Made by a program: the position numbers and the translations under genes. A DNA stretch of 64,000 bases from Gammaproteobacteria bacterium (lineage in GTDB: Bacteria; Pseudomonadota; Gammaproteobacteria; Burkholderiales; Rhodocyclaceae), in contig JAHJPX010000008.1 in the NCBI GenBank assembly GCA_018819515.1, positions 62,001 through 126,000 of the forward strand. The letters run 5' to 3'. Every line of letters starts with the position of its first letter. Positions within the stretch are counted from its first letter, which is position 1. Under the pieces are notes generated by a model, which made no database searches, was not told the DNA's origin, and worked only from the letters and a program-made list of their open reading frames with translations. Of the stretch, positions 7,735-16,947 are shown piece by piece.

Positions 7735-9270
7735 TCAGCGTTTACGTCCGCCGAGTATCGAACCCAGCACTCCGCGCACGATCTCGCGACCGACCTGGTT
7801 GGCGATGGTGCGGGCCGCCGATTTGATCGCCGCCTCGCCGACGCTCTGCCGGCGACCGCCGCCGCCCGTAAGAATGCTGCCGAGGCTGCCGAACAATCCG
7901 CCGCCCTCCGCGGAATCGGCCTTTTGGCCACCCTTCGGCGTACCGCCACGGCTGACTTTTTCTTCGGCGGCCGCAGTTGCCTCGGCCGCCGCGGCTTCCC
8001 TGGCTTCCTGCAATTTCTCGTAGGCCGACTCGCGGTCCCGGGTCTTTTCGTAGTGGCCGAAAAGCACGGAGTTCTTGATCGCCGCCTCGCGCTCGTCGGC
8101 GGTCAGTGGGCCGATGCGCGAACCGGGCGCCAGCACGAAGGCGCGTTCGACCACGTTGGGCGTGCCCTTCTCGTCGAGGAAGGACACCAGCGCCTCGCCG
8201 ACGCCGAGTTCCATTATCGCGGTCCTGGCGTCGAACTTCGGGTTGGCGCGCAGCGTCTCGGCGGCCGTCTGCACGGCTTTCTGGTCGCGCGGCGTAAAGG
8301 CGCGCAGCGCATGCTGAACGCGGTTGCCGAGTTGCGCCAGCACCTTGTCCGGTACGTCGAGCGGGTTCTGTGTCACGAAGTAGACGCCCACGCCCTTGGA
8401 GCGGATCAGGCGCACGACCTGCTCGATCTTGTCGAGCAGTGCCGGCGGCGCTTCGTCGAACAGCAAGTGCGCCTCGTCGAAGAAGAACACCAGCTTGGGC
8501 TTCTCCTGATCGCCGGCTTCGGGCAACTGTTCGAACAGCTCGGCCAGCAGCCAGAGCAGGAAGGTCGAATAGGCCTGCGGCGAATTCATCAGCTTGTCGG
8601 CGGCGAGGATGTTGATGACGCCCTTGCCTCGCTCGGCCTGCATCAGGTCGGCGATATCGAGCATGGGTTCGCCGAAGAACTTGTCGCCGCCCTGCTGTTC
8701 CAGCGTCAGCAGGCCGCGCTGGATGGCGCCGATCGACGCGGCCGAGACATTGCCGTACTCGGTGGTGAACTGCTTGGCGTTGTCGCCGACATGCTGGATC
8801 ATGGCCCGCAGGTCCTTGAGGTCGAGCAGCAGCAGGCCGTTGTCGTCGGCGATCTTGAACACCAGTTGCAGCACGCCTTCCTGGGTATCGTTGAGGCCGA
8901 GCAGGCGCGAAATCAGCAGCGGGCCCATGTCGGAGATCGTCGCCCTCACCGGGTGGCCGCTTTCGCCGAACACGTCCCAGAACACTACGGGATTCTTCAC
9001 CGACGCCCAGTCGGTGACGCCGAGCTTGTCGAGGCGCTTCGCCAGCTTCTCGGACTTCACGCCCTCGGCGCCGACGCCGGAGAGGTCGCCCTTGACGTCG
9101 GCGACGAAGACCGGCACGCCGATCGACGAGAAGCGCTCGGCCAATAGTTGCAAGGTCACCGTCTTGCCGGTGCCGGTGGCGCCGGTAATCAATCCGTGGC
9201 GGTTGGCGAGGGCCGGCAACAGCGAAATTTCGGTATCGCCGGCTTTGGCGACAGGCAACGGACGAGACAT
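7735..9270 (-). CDS. HerA-like ATPase (DUF853, YjgR family)
   Basis: A 511-residue FtsK/HerA-superfamily ATPase. The Walker A motif GATGTGKT lies near residue 30, followed by VPVFVADVKGDLSG and the Walker B-like segment KLVFFFDEAHLLFDEAP. It matches the DUF853 family (YjgR), a putative DNA translocase or helicase of unknown substrate. The ATG at 9270 has GGGGAG eight bases upstream. The C-terminal third has an Ala/Glu-rich linker into which an R1 copy is read as KVSRGGTP. It is divergent from yebC. Confidence 0.9.
   Translation of the reverse strand: MSRPLPVAKAGDTEISLLPALANRHGLITGATGTGKTVTLQLLAERFSSIGVPVFVADVKGDLSGVGAEGVKSEKLAKRLDKLGVTDWASVKNPVVFWDVFGESGHPVRATISDMGPLLISRLLGLNDTQEGVLQLVFKIADDNGLLLLDLKDLRAMIQHVGDNAKQFTTEYGNVSAASIGAIQRGLLTLEQQGGDKFFGEPMLDIADLMQAERGKGVINILAADKLMNSPQAYSTFLLWLLAELFEQLPEAGDQEKPKLVFFFDEAHLLFDEAPPALLDKIEQVVRLIRSKGVGVYFVTQNPLDVPDKVLAQLGNRVQHALRAFTPRDQKAVQTAAETLRANPKFDARTAIMELGVGEALVSFLDEKGTPNVVERAFVLAPGSRIGPLTADEREAAIKNSVLFGHYEKTRDRESAYEKLQEAREAAAAEATAAAEEKVSRGGTPKGGQKADSAEGGGLFGSLGSILTGGGGRRQSVGEAAIKSAARTIANQVGREIVRGVLGSILGGRKR
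7937..7960 (-). repeat. R1 repeat inside the HerA-like gene
   Basis: R1 copy on the same strand as its host gene, read in the KVSRGxTP frame. It sits within an Ala/Gly-rich linker of low complexity near the C-terminus. Confidence 0.85.
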
Positions 9271-9330
9271 GGCGGGCACTCCCCGAATGGTAAAATTGCA
9301 GCCATTTTACGCAGCAACAAAGGAAAACAT

Positions 9331-10056
9331 ATGGCCGGCCATTCCAAGTGGGCCAACATCCAGCACCGCAAGGGACGCCAGGACGAAAAGCGCGGCGCCG
9401 CCTTCTCGAAGATCGCCAAGGAAATCACCGTGGCCGCCAAGATGGGCGGCGGCGATCCCGGCTTCAACCCGCGCCTGCGGCTCGCCGTGGACAAGGGCAA
9501 GGCCGTCAATATGCCCAAGGACAAGATCGACAATGCAATCAAGAAGGGCACCGGCGAACTCGAAGGCGTCGATTACGTCGAAATCCGCTACGAGGGCTAC
9601 GGCATCGGCGGCGCGGCGGTGATGGTCGACTGCCTCACCGACAACAAGGTGCGCACGGTCGCCGAAGTTCGCCACGCCTTCAACAAGCACGGCGGCAACA
9701 TGGGCACCGACGGTTGCGTCGCCTTCCAGTTCAAGCACTGCGGCCAGATGATCTTCGCCCCCGGCACCGACGAGGCGGCGCTGATGGATGCCGCCATCGA
9801 GGCCGGCGCCGAGGACGTTTCGGGCAACGATGACGGTTCGATCGAAGTCATCACCGGCCCCGGCGACTTCCTGGCCGTCAAGGAGGGGCTGGAAAAGGCG
9901 GGCTTCAAGCCGGAGTTCGGCGAAGTGACCATGAAACCCGGCGCCGAAACCGAACTGGCCGGCGAGGACGCCGAGAAAATGCAGAAGCTGCTCGACGCGA
10001 TCGAAGGCCTCGACGACGTGCAAGAGGTGTACACCACGGCGGTGATGGACGAATAG
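9331..10056 (+). CDS. yebC: YebC/PmpR family DNA-binding or translation-associated regulator
   Basis: A 241-residue protein with the family's N-terminal signature MAGHSKWANIQHRKGRQD and the central GGNMGTDGCVAFQF segment. Family members are described as transcription regulators and, more recently, as ribosome-associated factors that relieve stalling. Length is standard. The ATG has AGGAAA nine bases upstream. In many proteobacteria yebC precedes ruvC, and here only the EamA gene lies between, so the ruv context is preserved. Confidence 0.95.
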   Translation: MAGHSKWANIQHRKGRQDEKRGAAFSKIAKEITVAAKMGGGDPGFNPRLRLAVDKGKAVNMPKDKIDNAIKKGTGELEGVDYVEIRYEGYGIGGAAVMVDCLTDNKVRTVAEVRHAFNKHGGNMGTDGCVAFQFKHCGQMIFAPGTDEAALMDAAIEAGAEDVSGNDDGSIEVITGPGDFLAVKEGLEKAGFKPEFGEVTMKPGAETELAGEDAEKMQKLLDAIEGLDDVQEVYTTAVMDE

Positions 10057-10058
10057 GC

Positions 10059-10082
10059 GGCGTACCGCCAGCACTGACTTTT
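10059..10082 (-). repeat. R1 repeat, diverged intergenic copy
   Basis: It fills the 30-bp gap between yebC and the EamA gene. GGCGTACCGCC and TGACTTTT match the consensus, but the five central bases differ. Confidence 0.7.
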
Positions 10083-10086
10083 CACG

Positions 10087-10935
10087 ATGCTGGCGAGGCT
10101 TGCTCCCTTCCTGTTCGTATTCCTCTGGAGCACCGGCTTCGTCGGCGCCAAGTTCGGCCTGCCGCACGCCGCGCCGCTTGCCTTCCTGCTGGTCCGTTAC
10201 CTGCTGGTCTTGACGCTGATGACCAGCCTGGCGCTTGCATTGCGCGCGCCCTGGCCGCGCGACGCACGGCAGTGGTTCCACATCGGCATCAGCGGACTGC
10301 TGCTCCATGCCTTCTACCTCGGCGGTGTCTTCGTGGCCATCGGCGCGGGCCTGCCGGCCGGCGTGACGGCGCTGGTTGTCGGCATGCAGCCGCTGCTCAC
10401 CGCCACCGTCGCCGGTCGCCTGCTTGGCGAACGGGTGCTGCCCCGGCAGTGGGCCGGTCTCGCGCTGGGTTTCGTCGGCGTCACATTGGTGCTGTCGAAC
10501 AAACTGGGCACAGGCTTCGCTCTCGATGCGCTCGTTCCTGCCATCGTCGCCCTGCTCTCGATCACCGCCGGCACGCTCTACCAAAAGAAGTTCTGCCCCC
10601 GCTTCGACTGGCGCAGCGGCGCAGTCGCGCAGTTCCTGCCGACGGCGCTGGTCACCGGCATCGTCGTTTTCGCGCTGGACGACTTCCGCATCGACTGGAC
10701 CGGCGAATTCGTCTTCGCGCTCGGCTGGCTGGTGCTGGTGCTGTCGATCGGCGCCATTTCGCTCCTCAACTGGCTGATCCGCCACGGTAGCGCGGTCAAC
10801 GTCGCCAGCCTGTTCTACCTCACCCCGCCGACCACGGCGCTGCTCGCCTGGCTGCTGTTCGGCGAGACCCTCGCCGGCACAGCGCTGGCCGGCATGGCGC
10901 TGGCAGTGTGGGGCGTGTATCTTTCGCGGCGATGA
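10087..10935 (+). CDS. EamA/DMT family transporter
   Basis: A 282-residue membrane protein with two EamA repeats. The start FLFVFLWSTGFVGAKFGLP and the GVALVLSNKL-like end of the first repeat (here GVTLVLSNKLG) are characteristic. The second repeat contains SLFYLTPPTTALLAWLLFGE, close to YdcZ/RarD-type exporters. The stop overlaps the ruvC start (ATGA), so it is translationally coupled to ruvC. Substrate unknown. Confidence 0.88.
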   Translation: MLARLAPFLFVFLWSTGFVGAKFGLPHAAPLAFLLVRYLLVLTLMTSLALALRAPWPRDARQWFHIGISGLLLHAFYLGGVFVAIGAGLPAGVTALVVGMQPLLTATVAGRLLGERVLPRQWAGLALGFVGVTLVLSNKLGTGFALDALVPAIVALLSITAGTLYQKKFCPRFDWRSGAVAQFLPTALVTGIVVFALDDFRIDWTGEFVFALGWLVLVLSIGAISLLNWLIRHGSAVNVASLFYLTPPTTALLAWLLFGETLAGTALAGMALAVWGVYLSRR

Positions 10936-11462
10936 GCACCGTTCGCATTCTCGGCATTGACCCCGGTCTCCGCATCACGGGGTTTGGCGTCATCGACAAG
11001 GTCGGCCAGAAGCTGGCCTACGTGACCAGCGGCTGCATCAAGAGCAGTGACAAGGACAGCCTGCCCGAGCGCATCAAGACGCTGCTCGACGGCATCGGCG
11101 AAGTGATCGCGCTGCATAACCCGCAGGAAGCGGCGGTAGAAATAGTGTTCGTGAACGTCAACCCGCAATCGACACTGTTGCTCGGCCAGGCGCGCGGCGC
11201 GGCAATCTCGGCGCTGGTCGGCGCCAACCTGCCGGTGTCCGAATACACGGCGCTTCAAATCAAGCAGGCCGTGGTCGGCCACGGCAAAGCCGCCAAGGAG
11301 CAGGTGCAGCAGATGGTGATGCGCCTGCTGCAACTGCCGGGCACGCCTTCGGCCGACGCGGCAGACGCCTTGGCCTGCGCCATCTGTCATGCCCACGGCG
11401 GACAGGGACTGGGCGCCATCGCAACGCGCGGCTACCGCGTCAGGAACGGCCGGCTCGTTTAG
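10932..11462 (+). CDS. ruvC: Holliday junction resolvase RuvC
   Basis: A 176-residue endodeoxyribonuclease that cuts Holliday junctions at symmetrical sites during recombinational repair, working with RuvAB. Catalytic acidic positions are visible: the Asp in ILGIDPGLRITGFG, the Glu in AAVEIVFVN, and the C-terminal DAADALACAICH pair. The conserved LLLGQARGAA and GHGKAAKEQVQ motifs are intact. An upstream in-frame extension is discarded because the ATGA overlap gives the standard N-terminus. Confidence 0.96.
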   Translation: MSTVRILGIDPGLRITGFGVIDKVGQKLAYVTSGCIKSSDKDSLPERIKTLLDGIGEVIALHNPQEAAVEIVFVNVNPQSTLLLGQARGAAISALVGANLPVSEYTALQIKQAVVGHGKAAKEQVQQMVMRLLQLPGTPSADAADALACAICHAHGGQGLGAIATRGYRVRNGRLV

Positions 11463-11507
11463 GAGGATAATTCCCTCTTAACAACAAGGGATTACCGGGG
11501 TCGCCAA

Positions 11508-13583
11508 GTGACCAAGCTCGTGAAAGCCCGCATCCGGTGCTGGCTGCTTTCGATTCGAGACAGCTTCGTTTCGCTGCTGCCGCTGACGCTGTTCGGCGTT
11601 GCCGCCATCCTGCTTCGCAACCTGCCTTACCCGCCATATCAGGCCTTGTTGACCGACTCGTTCGGTATCGACTGGAAGGACTACCTGAACCAGGTTGTCA
11701 GCGCCAGCCACGGCGTCTTCGGCATGGCGCTGTCGGTCGTCGTCGCCTTCCGCGTTACCGCCCGCCTCCCGCCAATTGGCGATGCGGACACGAATCCGCC
11801 GCCGCTGGCCGCAGCAATGTCCAGTCTGGTCAATTTCATGATTTGCGCGCAGCACATGCCGCAATGGCACCATCAACTCGGCTATCACGCCATGTTCCTG
11901 GCCATCTGCGTCGGCATCGCTTCGGCGGAATTGCTGCGCTGGGCATCCGGACGCTCGTGGCTGACGATCATCAAGGTGCCGAGCGATGCGGACAGGATAT
12001 TTCATCACGCGTTGCGGCTGAGCATACCCGTCATCCTGTCCGGCCTACTTACTCTGGTCATCGCCGGACTGGTGCGACTGCTGCCGCTACCCGAACACCC
12101 GTTCGCCCTCCACAGCGAATGGTTCATCGGGCTGCCTTTCAGCGACTACGTCATGACCTCCGTGGCGACGCTGATGAACCAGGGGTTCTGGCTGATCGGC
12201 ATGCATGGCGGGCACCTCCTCGATGCCTACGGCAGCGGCCTCTTTTCTCCGTCGAATCTGCCGCCGAACGAGAACATGGCCTGGCGCCCCCTGTTCGACA
12301 TGTTCGTCCTCATCGGCGGAACGGGCGCCACCCTCGGACTGGTGATTGCCATATTGATCGCCGTTCCCAGCGGCTTCCAGCGTCGCATTGCCCAATTGGG
12401 CCTGTTGCCATCGTTGTTCAACATCAACGAGATCATCGTTTTCGGTCTGCCGATCGTCTTTTCCCCGGTCTACTGGATTCCGTTCGTGATGGTGCCGCTG
12501 GTATTGGGCTTTCTGTCCCTGACGGCCTTGCATCTCGGCTGGGTGGAGATGCATCCGGTCAGCATTCACTGGTCGACGCCACAACTGATCTCGGGATGGA
12601 TCGTCACGAACTCGTGGCGGGGCGCGCTTCTGCAGGCAGTGGAAATAGTCGTCAGCACGGCGCTCTACCTCCCCTTCGTGCGGCGTGCCGAGGCGGATCG
12701 CCGCGAACGGCGGAACAAACTCTTTCGCGAAGTCGTCGCGGCCATACCCGACGAGGCGACCGAACGGGCAATGATGATCCGTCGCGACAACGAGCATGGT
12801 CTGATGGCCCGTTCGCTGCTCAAGGAACTTCGCACGGACATCGACCAGGGCAATCTCCGCTTGAACTATCAACCCAAGCACGACCGGGCCGGACGTGTGG
12901 TCGGGGTCGAAGCGCTGGTCCGCTGGAACAGCCGGGACTTCGGCATCGTACCAACGTCTGCCACGGTGACACTGGCCGAAGATGGCGGGTGCATTCGCGA
13001 ACTTGGCGCCTGGGTAGTCGCCGAGGTCTGCGCCTGCAAGGCCAGGTGGAATGCGCTGGGGTATCGGCACGCATCGATTGCCCTCAACGTTTCGCCGACA
13101 CAACTGGCGGATGCGGAATTCGCGCCGCGCCTGGCGGACGCGTTGCAGCGCCATGGACTCGATAAAAGTGAAATCGAAATCGAGATCATCGAATCCGAGG
13201 TCATCCCTGACGAGGCTGCAACCAATTCCACCCTGGAGGCGCTTTCCGCCCTGGGCGTCCGTCTGTCGGTGGACGATTTCGGGATGGGCCACAGCTCGCT
13301 GCTTCATTTGCGGCGCTTCGACATTCACGCGATCAAGATCGACGGTTCCCTGACGCGCGACGTCCTGGTCAATCCGGCCAACGCCGACATCATCAAGGCA
13401 ATCATCGTACTGGCCAAGGCGCGCAACGTGGAAGTCGTAGCCGAGTTCGTCGAATCCGAGGCGCAGCGGAATGCCCTATCCGAGATGGGGTGTGACGTAT
13501 TCCAGGGACACTTCCATAGCGCCGCCCTGTCGGAAGAAGACTGTCTGCGGTATTTCGCCAGCCATATACAATCACCACGGTGA
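11508..13583 (+). CDS. PTS EIIC-like membrane domain fused to EAL phosphodiesterase domain
   Basis: A 691-residue protein starting with GTG. Residues about 15-400 are a polytopic domain resembling PTS EIIC permeases of the cellobiose type: NEIIVFGLPIVFSPVYWIPF is the EIIC signature loop and MHGGHLLDAYG precedes it. Residues about 440-690 are an EAL domain with VEALVRW, LNVSPTQL, VDDFGMGHSSL and VVAEFVESEAQ, so the metal-binding residues for cyclic di-GMP hydrolysis look intact. There are no EIIA or EIIB parts, so the membrane domain is probably a sugar or metabolite sensor. It interrupts the usual ruvC-ruvA order. Confidence 0.88.
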   Translation: MTKLVKARIRCWLLSIRDSFVSLLPLTLFGVAAILLRNLPYPPYQALLTDSFGIDWKDYLNQVVSASHGVFGMALSVVVAFRVTARLPPIGDADTNPPPLAAAMSSLVNFMICAQHMPQWHHQLGYHAMFLAICVGIASAELLRWASGRSWLTIIKVPSDADRIFHHALRLSIPVILSGLLTLVIAGLVRLLPLPEHPFALHSEWFIGLPFSDYVMTSVATLMNQGFWLIGMHGGHLLDAYGSGLFSPSNLPPNENMAWRPLFDMFVLIGGTGATLGLVIAILIAVPSGFQRRIAQLGLLPSLFNINEIIVFGLPIVFSPVYWIPFVMVPLVLGFLSLTALHLGWVEMHPVSIHWSTPQLISGWIVTNSWRGALLQAVEIVVSTALYLPFVRRAEADRRERRNKLFREVVAAIPDEATERAMMIRRDNEHGLMARSLLKELRTDIDQGNLRLNYQPKHDRAGRVVGVEALVRWNSRDFGIVPTSATVTLAEDGGCIRELGAWVVAEVCACKARWNALGYRHASIALNVSPTQLADAEFAPRLADALQRHGLDKSEIEIEIIESEVIPDEAATNSTLEALSALGVRLSVDDFGMGHSSLLHLRRFDIHAIKIDGSLTRDVLVNPANADIIKAIIVLAKARNVEVVAEFVESEAQRNALSEMGCDVFQGHFHSAALSEEDCLRYFASHIQSPR

Positions 13584-13617
13584 AAACCAAAGTCGGCGTC
13601 AGCCGCCGTTGCCCCGC

Positions 13618-14205
13618 ATGATCGGCAGAATTTCCGGAACGCTCGTCGAGAAGAACCCGCCGCAGATCACCGTCGACGTCGGCGGTCTCGGCTACGAACT
13701 CGAAGTGCCCATGAGCACCTTCTACAACCTGCCGGCGCTGGGCGAGAAGGTGTCGCTGGTCACCCATCTGGTCGTGCGGGAGGACGCGCACATCCTCTAC
13801 GGCTTCGGCTCGGAGGACGAACGGACGGCCTTCCGGCAACTGATCAGGATTTCCGGCGTCGGCCCCCGCATCGCGCTGGCGGTGCTTTCCGGCCTGTCGG
13901 TCGGCGAGCTGGCGCAGGCGGTGGCATTGCAGGAAGCGGGCCGGCTGGTGAAGATTCCCGGCATCGGCAGGAAGACCGCGGAGCGCCTGCTGCTCGAACT
14001 TCGGGACAAGCTCAAAGCCACCGGCCTCGCCGCAAAAGTCAGCCGTGGCGACACGCCACCCGACACCGCAGCCGACATCCTCAACGCCCTGCTGGCGCTC
14101 GGCTACAGCGAACGCGAGGCGGTAGGCGCGGTGAAGATGCTGCCGGACGGCGTCGCCGTGTCGGACGGCATCCGGCAGGCGCTCAAGTCGCTTTCGAAGA
14201 GCTGA
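13618..14205 (+). CDS. ruvA: Holliday junction branch-migration protein RuvA
   Basis: A 195-residue DNA-binding subunit that forms tetramers on four-way junctions and loads RuvB. The OB-fold start MIGRISGTLVEKNPPQITVD, both helix-hairpin-helix regions (ISGVGPRIALAVLSGL and IPGIGRKTAERLLLEL) and the C-terminal RuvB-binding domain (ILNALLALGYSEREA) are present. The flexible linker between domains II and III (about residues 139-147) reads KVSRGDTPP, encoded by an R1 repeat. The ATG at 13618 gives the canonical N-terminus. Confidence 0.96.
   Translation: MIGRISGTLVEKNPPQITVDVGGLGYELEVPMSTFYNLPALGEKVSLVTHLVVREDAHILYGFGSEDERTAFRQLIRISGVGPRIALAVLSGLSVGELAQAVALQEAGRLVKIPGIGRKTAERLLLELRDKLKATGLAAKVSRGDTPPDTAADILNALLALGYSEREAVGAVKMLPDGVAVSDGIRQALKSLSKS
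14034..14057 (+). repeat. R1 repeat inside ruvA
   Basis: Exact consensus copy read in the KVSRGDTP frame. It lies in the protease-sensitive linker between RuvA domains II and III. Confidence 0.9.
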
Positions 14206-14702
14206 TGGCGCAGGGCTTCCTGAGCCGGCTGCGAGTCTCGGCCACCGTATTCCGGCTGGGCATCAACCTCTGGCCCCCCTTCCTCGGCGCCGGCATCCAT
14301 GTCACCGAGATCACGCCCGACTTCCGCTCGGCGACGGTGCGCCTGCGCCACGGACTACTCAATCGCAACTACTTCGGCACCCACTATGGCGGCTCGCTGT
14401 TCTCGATGACCGATCCGTTCTACGCGCTGTTGCTGTTGCACAACCTGCCGCGCGGCTACGTGGTCTGGGACAAGGCGTCGAACATCGAGTTCAAGGTGCC
14501 CGGCCGCGGCGACGTCTTCGCCCGTTTCACACTCACCGACGAACAGATCGCCGACGTGATCGCCAATACCGAAGCGGGCGGGAAGTACGAACCGACCTGG
14601 ACGATCGATGTCGTCGACGTCGACGAACAGATCGTCGCCACTGTCGCCAAGACGCTCTACATCCGGCGCAAGCGCGACTCGGATAAACTCGCCCCCAAAT
14701 GA
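14205..14702 (+). CDS. DUF4442 hotdog-fold protein, thioesterase-like
   Basis: A 165-residue protein of the DUF4442/PaaI-like hotdog superfamily. The core is NRNYFGTHYGGSLFSMTDPF, where the HYGG segment occupies the hotdog helix used for acyl-CoA binding in related enzymes. A C-terminal strand VATVAKTLYIRRK closes the fold. No proven reaction; possibly an acyl thioesterase. Its ATG overlaps the ruvA stop and its end overlaps ruvB, so it is translationally embedded in the ruvAB unit. Confidence 0.78.
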   Translation: MAQGFLSRLRVSATVFRLGINLWPPFLGAGIHVTEITPDFRSATVRLRHGLLNRNYFGTHYGGSLFSMTDPFYALLLLHNLPRGYVVWDKASNIEFKVPGRGDVFARFTLTDEQIADVIANTEAGGKYEPTWTIDVVDVDEQIVATVAKTLYIRRKRDSDKLAPK

Positions 14703-15757
14703 GCATCCAGACTGACCAGTTTGGCGACCGCGGCAGCGACCGCCTGATTTCCGGCACCCCCGCATCGCCGCAGGAGGATGTGCTGGAACGCGCGCTGCGA
14801 CCGAAGAAGCTGGCCGAATACGTGGGCCAGCAGAAGATACGCGGCCAGCTCGAAATCTTCATCGAGGCGGCCCGGCGGCGCGCCGAGGCGCTCGACCACG
14901 TGCTGCTGTTCGGTCCGCCGGGCCTGGGCAAGACAACGCTGGCGCATATCATCGCCCACGAGATGGGCGTCAATCTGCGCCAGACTTCAGGGCCGGTGCT
15001 GGAGCGCGCCGGCGACCTGGCCGCGCTACTGACCAACCTCGAGCCGCACGACGTGCTGTTCATCGACGAAATCCATCGCTTGTCGCCGGTGGTCGAGGAG
15101 ATCCTCTACCCGGCGCTGGAAGACTTCCAGATCGACATCATGATCGGCGAAGGGCCGGCGGCGCGCTCGCTGAAGCTCGACCTGCCGCCGTTCACGCTGG
15201 TCGGCGCCACCACCCGCGCCGGCATGCTCACCAACCCGCTGCGCGACCGCTTCGGCATCGTCGCCCGGCTGGAGTTCTATTCGCCCGAAGAACTGACCCA
15301 CATCATCCGCCGCTCGGCGCAACTGCTGAACTGCGAGATCGCTGGCGACGGCGCGACGGAAATCGCCCGCCGCTCGCGCGGCACGCCGCGCGTCGCCAAC
15401 CGCCTGCTGCGGCGCGTGCGCGACTTCGCCGAAGTGAAGGCGGAAGGCGCGATCACCAGCGACGTGGCCGACGCGGCGCTGTCGATGCTCGACGTCGACC
15501 ATCTTGGCCTCGACGTCATGGACCGCAAGCTGATGCTGGCCGTGCTGGAGAAGTTCGGCGGCGGCCCGGTGGGGGTGGACAACCTGGCGGCGGCCATCGG
15601 CGAGGCGCGCGACACCATCGAGGACGTGCTGGAGCCCTTCCTGATCCAGCAGGGTTACTTGCAGCGGACGCCGCGCGGCCGCATCGCCACACCAGCCATC
15701 TGGCGTCATTTCGGCCTCGCGCAGCCAAGGACGGACAGCGACCTCTGGAACGAATGA
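14699..15757 (+). CDS. ruvB: Holliday junction DNA helicase RuvB
   Basis: A 352-residue AAA+ motor that drives branch migration with RuvA. Walker A GPPGLGKTT, Walker B LFIDEIHRL, sensor 1 LVGATTRAG, the arginine finger region NPLRDRFGIV and the C-terminal winged helix ending with GYLQRTPRGR are all visible. Length is standard. It starts within an ATGA overlap with the DUF4442 gene. Confidence 0.97.
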   Translation: MSIQTDQFGDRGSDRLISGTPASPQEDVLERALRPKKLAEYVGQQKIRGQLEIFIEAARRRAEALDHVLLFGPPGLGKTTLAHIIAHEMGVNLRQTSGPVLERAGDLAALLTNLEPHDVLFIDEIHRLSPVVEEILYPALEDFQIDIMIGEGPAARSLKLDLPPFTLVGATTRAGMLTNPLRDRFGIVARLEFYSPEELTHIIRRSAQLLNCEIAGDGATEIARRSRGTPRVANRLLRRVRDFAEVKAEGAITSDVADAALSMLDVDHLGLDVMDRKLMLAVLEKFGGGPVGVDNLAAAIGEARDTIEDVLEPFLIQQGYLQRTPRGRIATPAIWRHFGLAQPRTDSDLWNE

Positions 15758-16161
15758 AGAACTTTACGTGGCCGGTCCGGGTCTATTTCGAGGATACCGA
15801 TGTAGGCGGTGTGGTTTACTACGCCAACTACCTGCGCTATCTGGAACGCGCCCGGAGCGAATGGTTGCGCACGATGGGATTCGATCAAAGCCGTCTGATG
15901 CAGGACACCGGGCTGGGTTTCGCCGTGCGCTCGGTCGCCGCCGAATATCTCAAGCCGGCACGGCTCGACGACGAGTTGCGAGTAAGCTGCGGCATCAAAA
16001 TGCTCGGCCGCGCCCAGATCGTGTTCGAGCAGACTATCGAGCGCGGCACCGAAACGCTGCTGACGGCCACCATCCGCCTGGCCTGCATGGATCTGGCGCG
16101 CGGCAGGGCGGCGGCGGTTCCACAGGACATTTATGACCAATTCGCGAAACTGACAATATGA
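15754..16161 (+). CDS. ybgC: Tol-Pal-associated acyl-CoA thioesterase YbgC
   Basis: A 135-residue hotdog thioesterase. The active-site helix region YFEDTDVGGVVYYANYLRY carries the catalytic Asp, and LERARSEWLR follows. It hydrolyses short or medium acyl-CoA and is conserved as the first gene of tol-pal clusters, where it links to phospholipid metabolism. It overlaps both ruvB and tolQ by four bases. Confidence 0.94.
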   Translation: MKNFTWPVRVYFEDTDVGGVVYYANYLRYLERARSEWLRTMGFDQSRLMQDTGLGFAVRSVAAEYLKPARLDDELRVSCGIKMLGRAQIVFEQTIERGTETLLTATIRLACMDLARGRAAAVPQDIYDQFAKLTI

Positions 16162-16835
16162 ACATCACCGAAGACCTTTCCATCATCCAGCTCGTCATCA
16201 ACGCGAGTCTGGTCGTCAAGCTGGTCATGGGACTGCTGACCGTCGTCTCGGTCATGTCCTGGTACTGGATCTTCCGCAAGTGGTTCGCCATTCGCGACGC
16301 GCGCATCCGCACCGACCGGTTCGAGCGCGAGTTCTGGAGCGGCGGCGATCTCGGCACCTTGTATCAGGGCGCCCTCAACGACCGCCGCCGGAGCGGCGCG
16401 CTGGAAAGGGTATTCGAGGCGGGTTTCCGCGAATTCACCAAGCTGCGCGGACAAAAGTCGCTCGATCCGGCGACCGTCATCGACAGTGTGCGCCGCGCCA
16501 TGCGCGCCACCTACCAGCGCGAGATCGACGATCTTGAAGCCCATCTCGCCTTCCTCGCTTCGGTCGGCTCGGTGTCGCCCTATGTCGGCCTGTTCGGCAC
16601 CGTCTGGGGCATCATGCACGCCTTCCGCGGCCTGGCCAACGTCAGCAGCGCGACACTCGCCGCAGTCGCGCCCGGCATCGCCGAAGCACTGGTCGCCACC
16701 GCCATCGGCCTGTTCGCGGCGATTCCCGCCGTGGTCGCCTACAACCGCTACGCCCACGACGTCGACCGCCTGGCGGTGCGCCTTGAGAGCTTCATCGAGG
16801 AGTTCTCGAACATCCTGCAAAGACAGCTCAAATGA
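16158..16835 (+). CDS. tolQ: Tol-Pal system proton channel subunit TolQ
   Basis: A 225-residue inner-membrane protein with three membrane helices: residues about 15-37, then after a long cytoplasmic loop the pair around SPYVGLFGTVWGIMHAF and AEALVATAIGLFAAIPAVVAYN. TolQ and TolR form the proton-driven motor that energises TolA during cell constriction and outer-membrane maintenance. Its stop is followed by a 112-bp gap with a strong hairpin before tolR, which is unusual for this tight operon. Confidence 0.96.
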   Translation: MNITEDLSIIQLVINASLVVKLVMGLLTVVSVMSWYWIFRKWFAIRDARIRTDRFEREFWSGGDLGTLYQGALNDRRRSGALERVFEAGFREFTKLRGQKSLDPATVIDSVRRAMRATYQREIDDLEAHLAFLASVGSVSPYVGLFGTVWGIMHAFRGLANVSSATLAAVAPGIAEALVATAIGLFAAIPAVVAYNRYAHDVDRLAVRLESFIEEFSNILQRQLK

Positions 16836-16850
16836 ACTCCTTCCCCCCGC

Positions 16851-16871
16851 CCCCCTTCCTGAGGAAGGGGG
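16851..16871 (+). repeat. Perfect GC-rich hairpin between tolQ and tolR
   Basis: CCCCCTTCCT and AGGAAGGGGG are perfect complements separated by a single G. There is no T-run after it, so it is more likely a REP-like or mRNA-stability element than a terminator. It resembles R2 in style but not in sequence. Confidence 0.6.
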
Positions 16872-16947
16872 TGACACATGTTCAGCCGCTGCGCGGCTTC
16901 CGATTCATTGACTCGCTGCCCTCTCGGGGCGGCCCATCGAGGGCAGC

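Noticed and set aside
7564..9147. Plus-strand open frame of 527 codons over the HerA-like gene
   Set aside because: Antisense shadow of a gene with clear Walker motifs on the minus strand.
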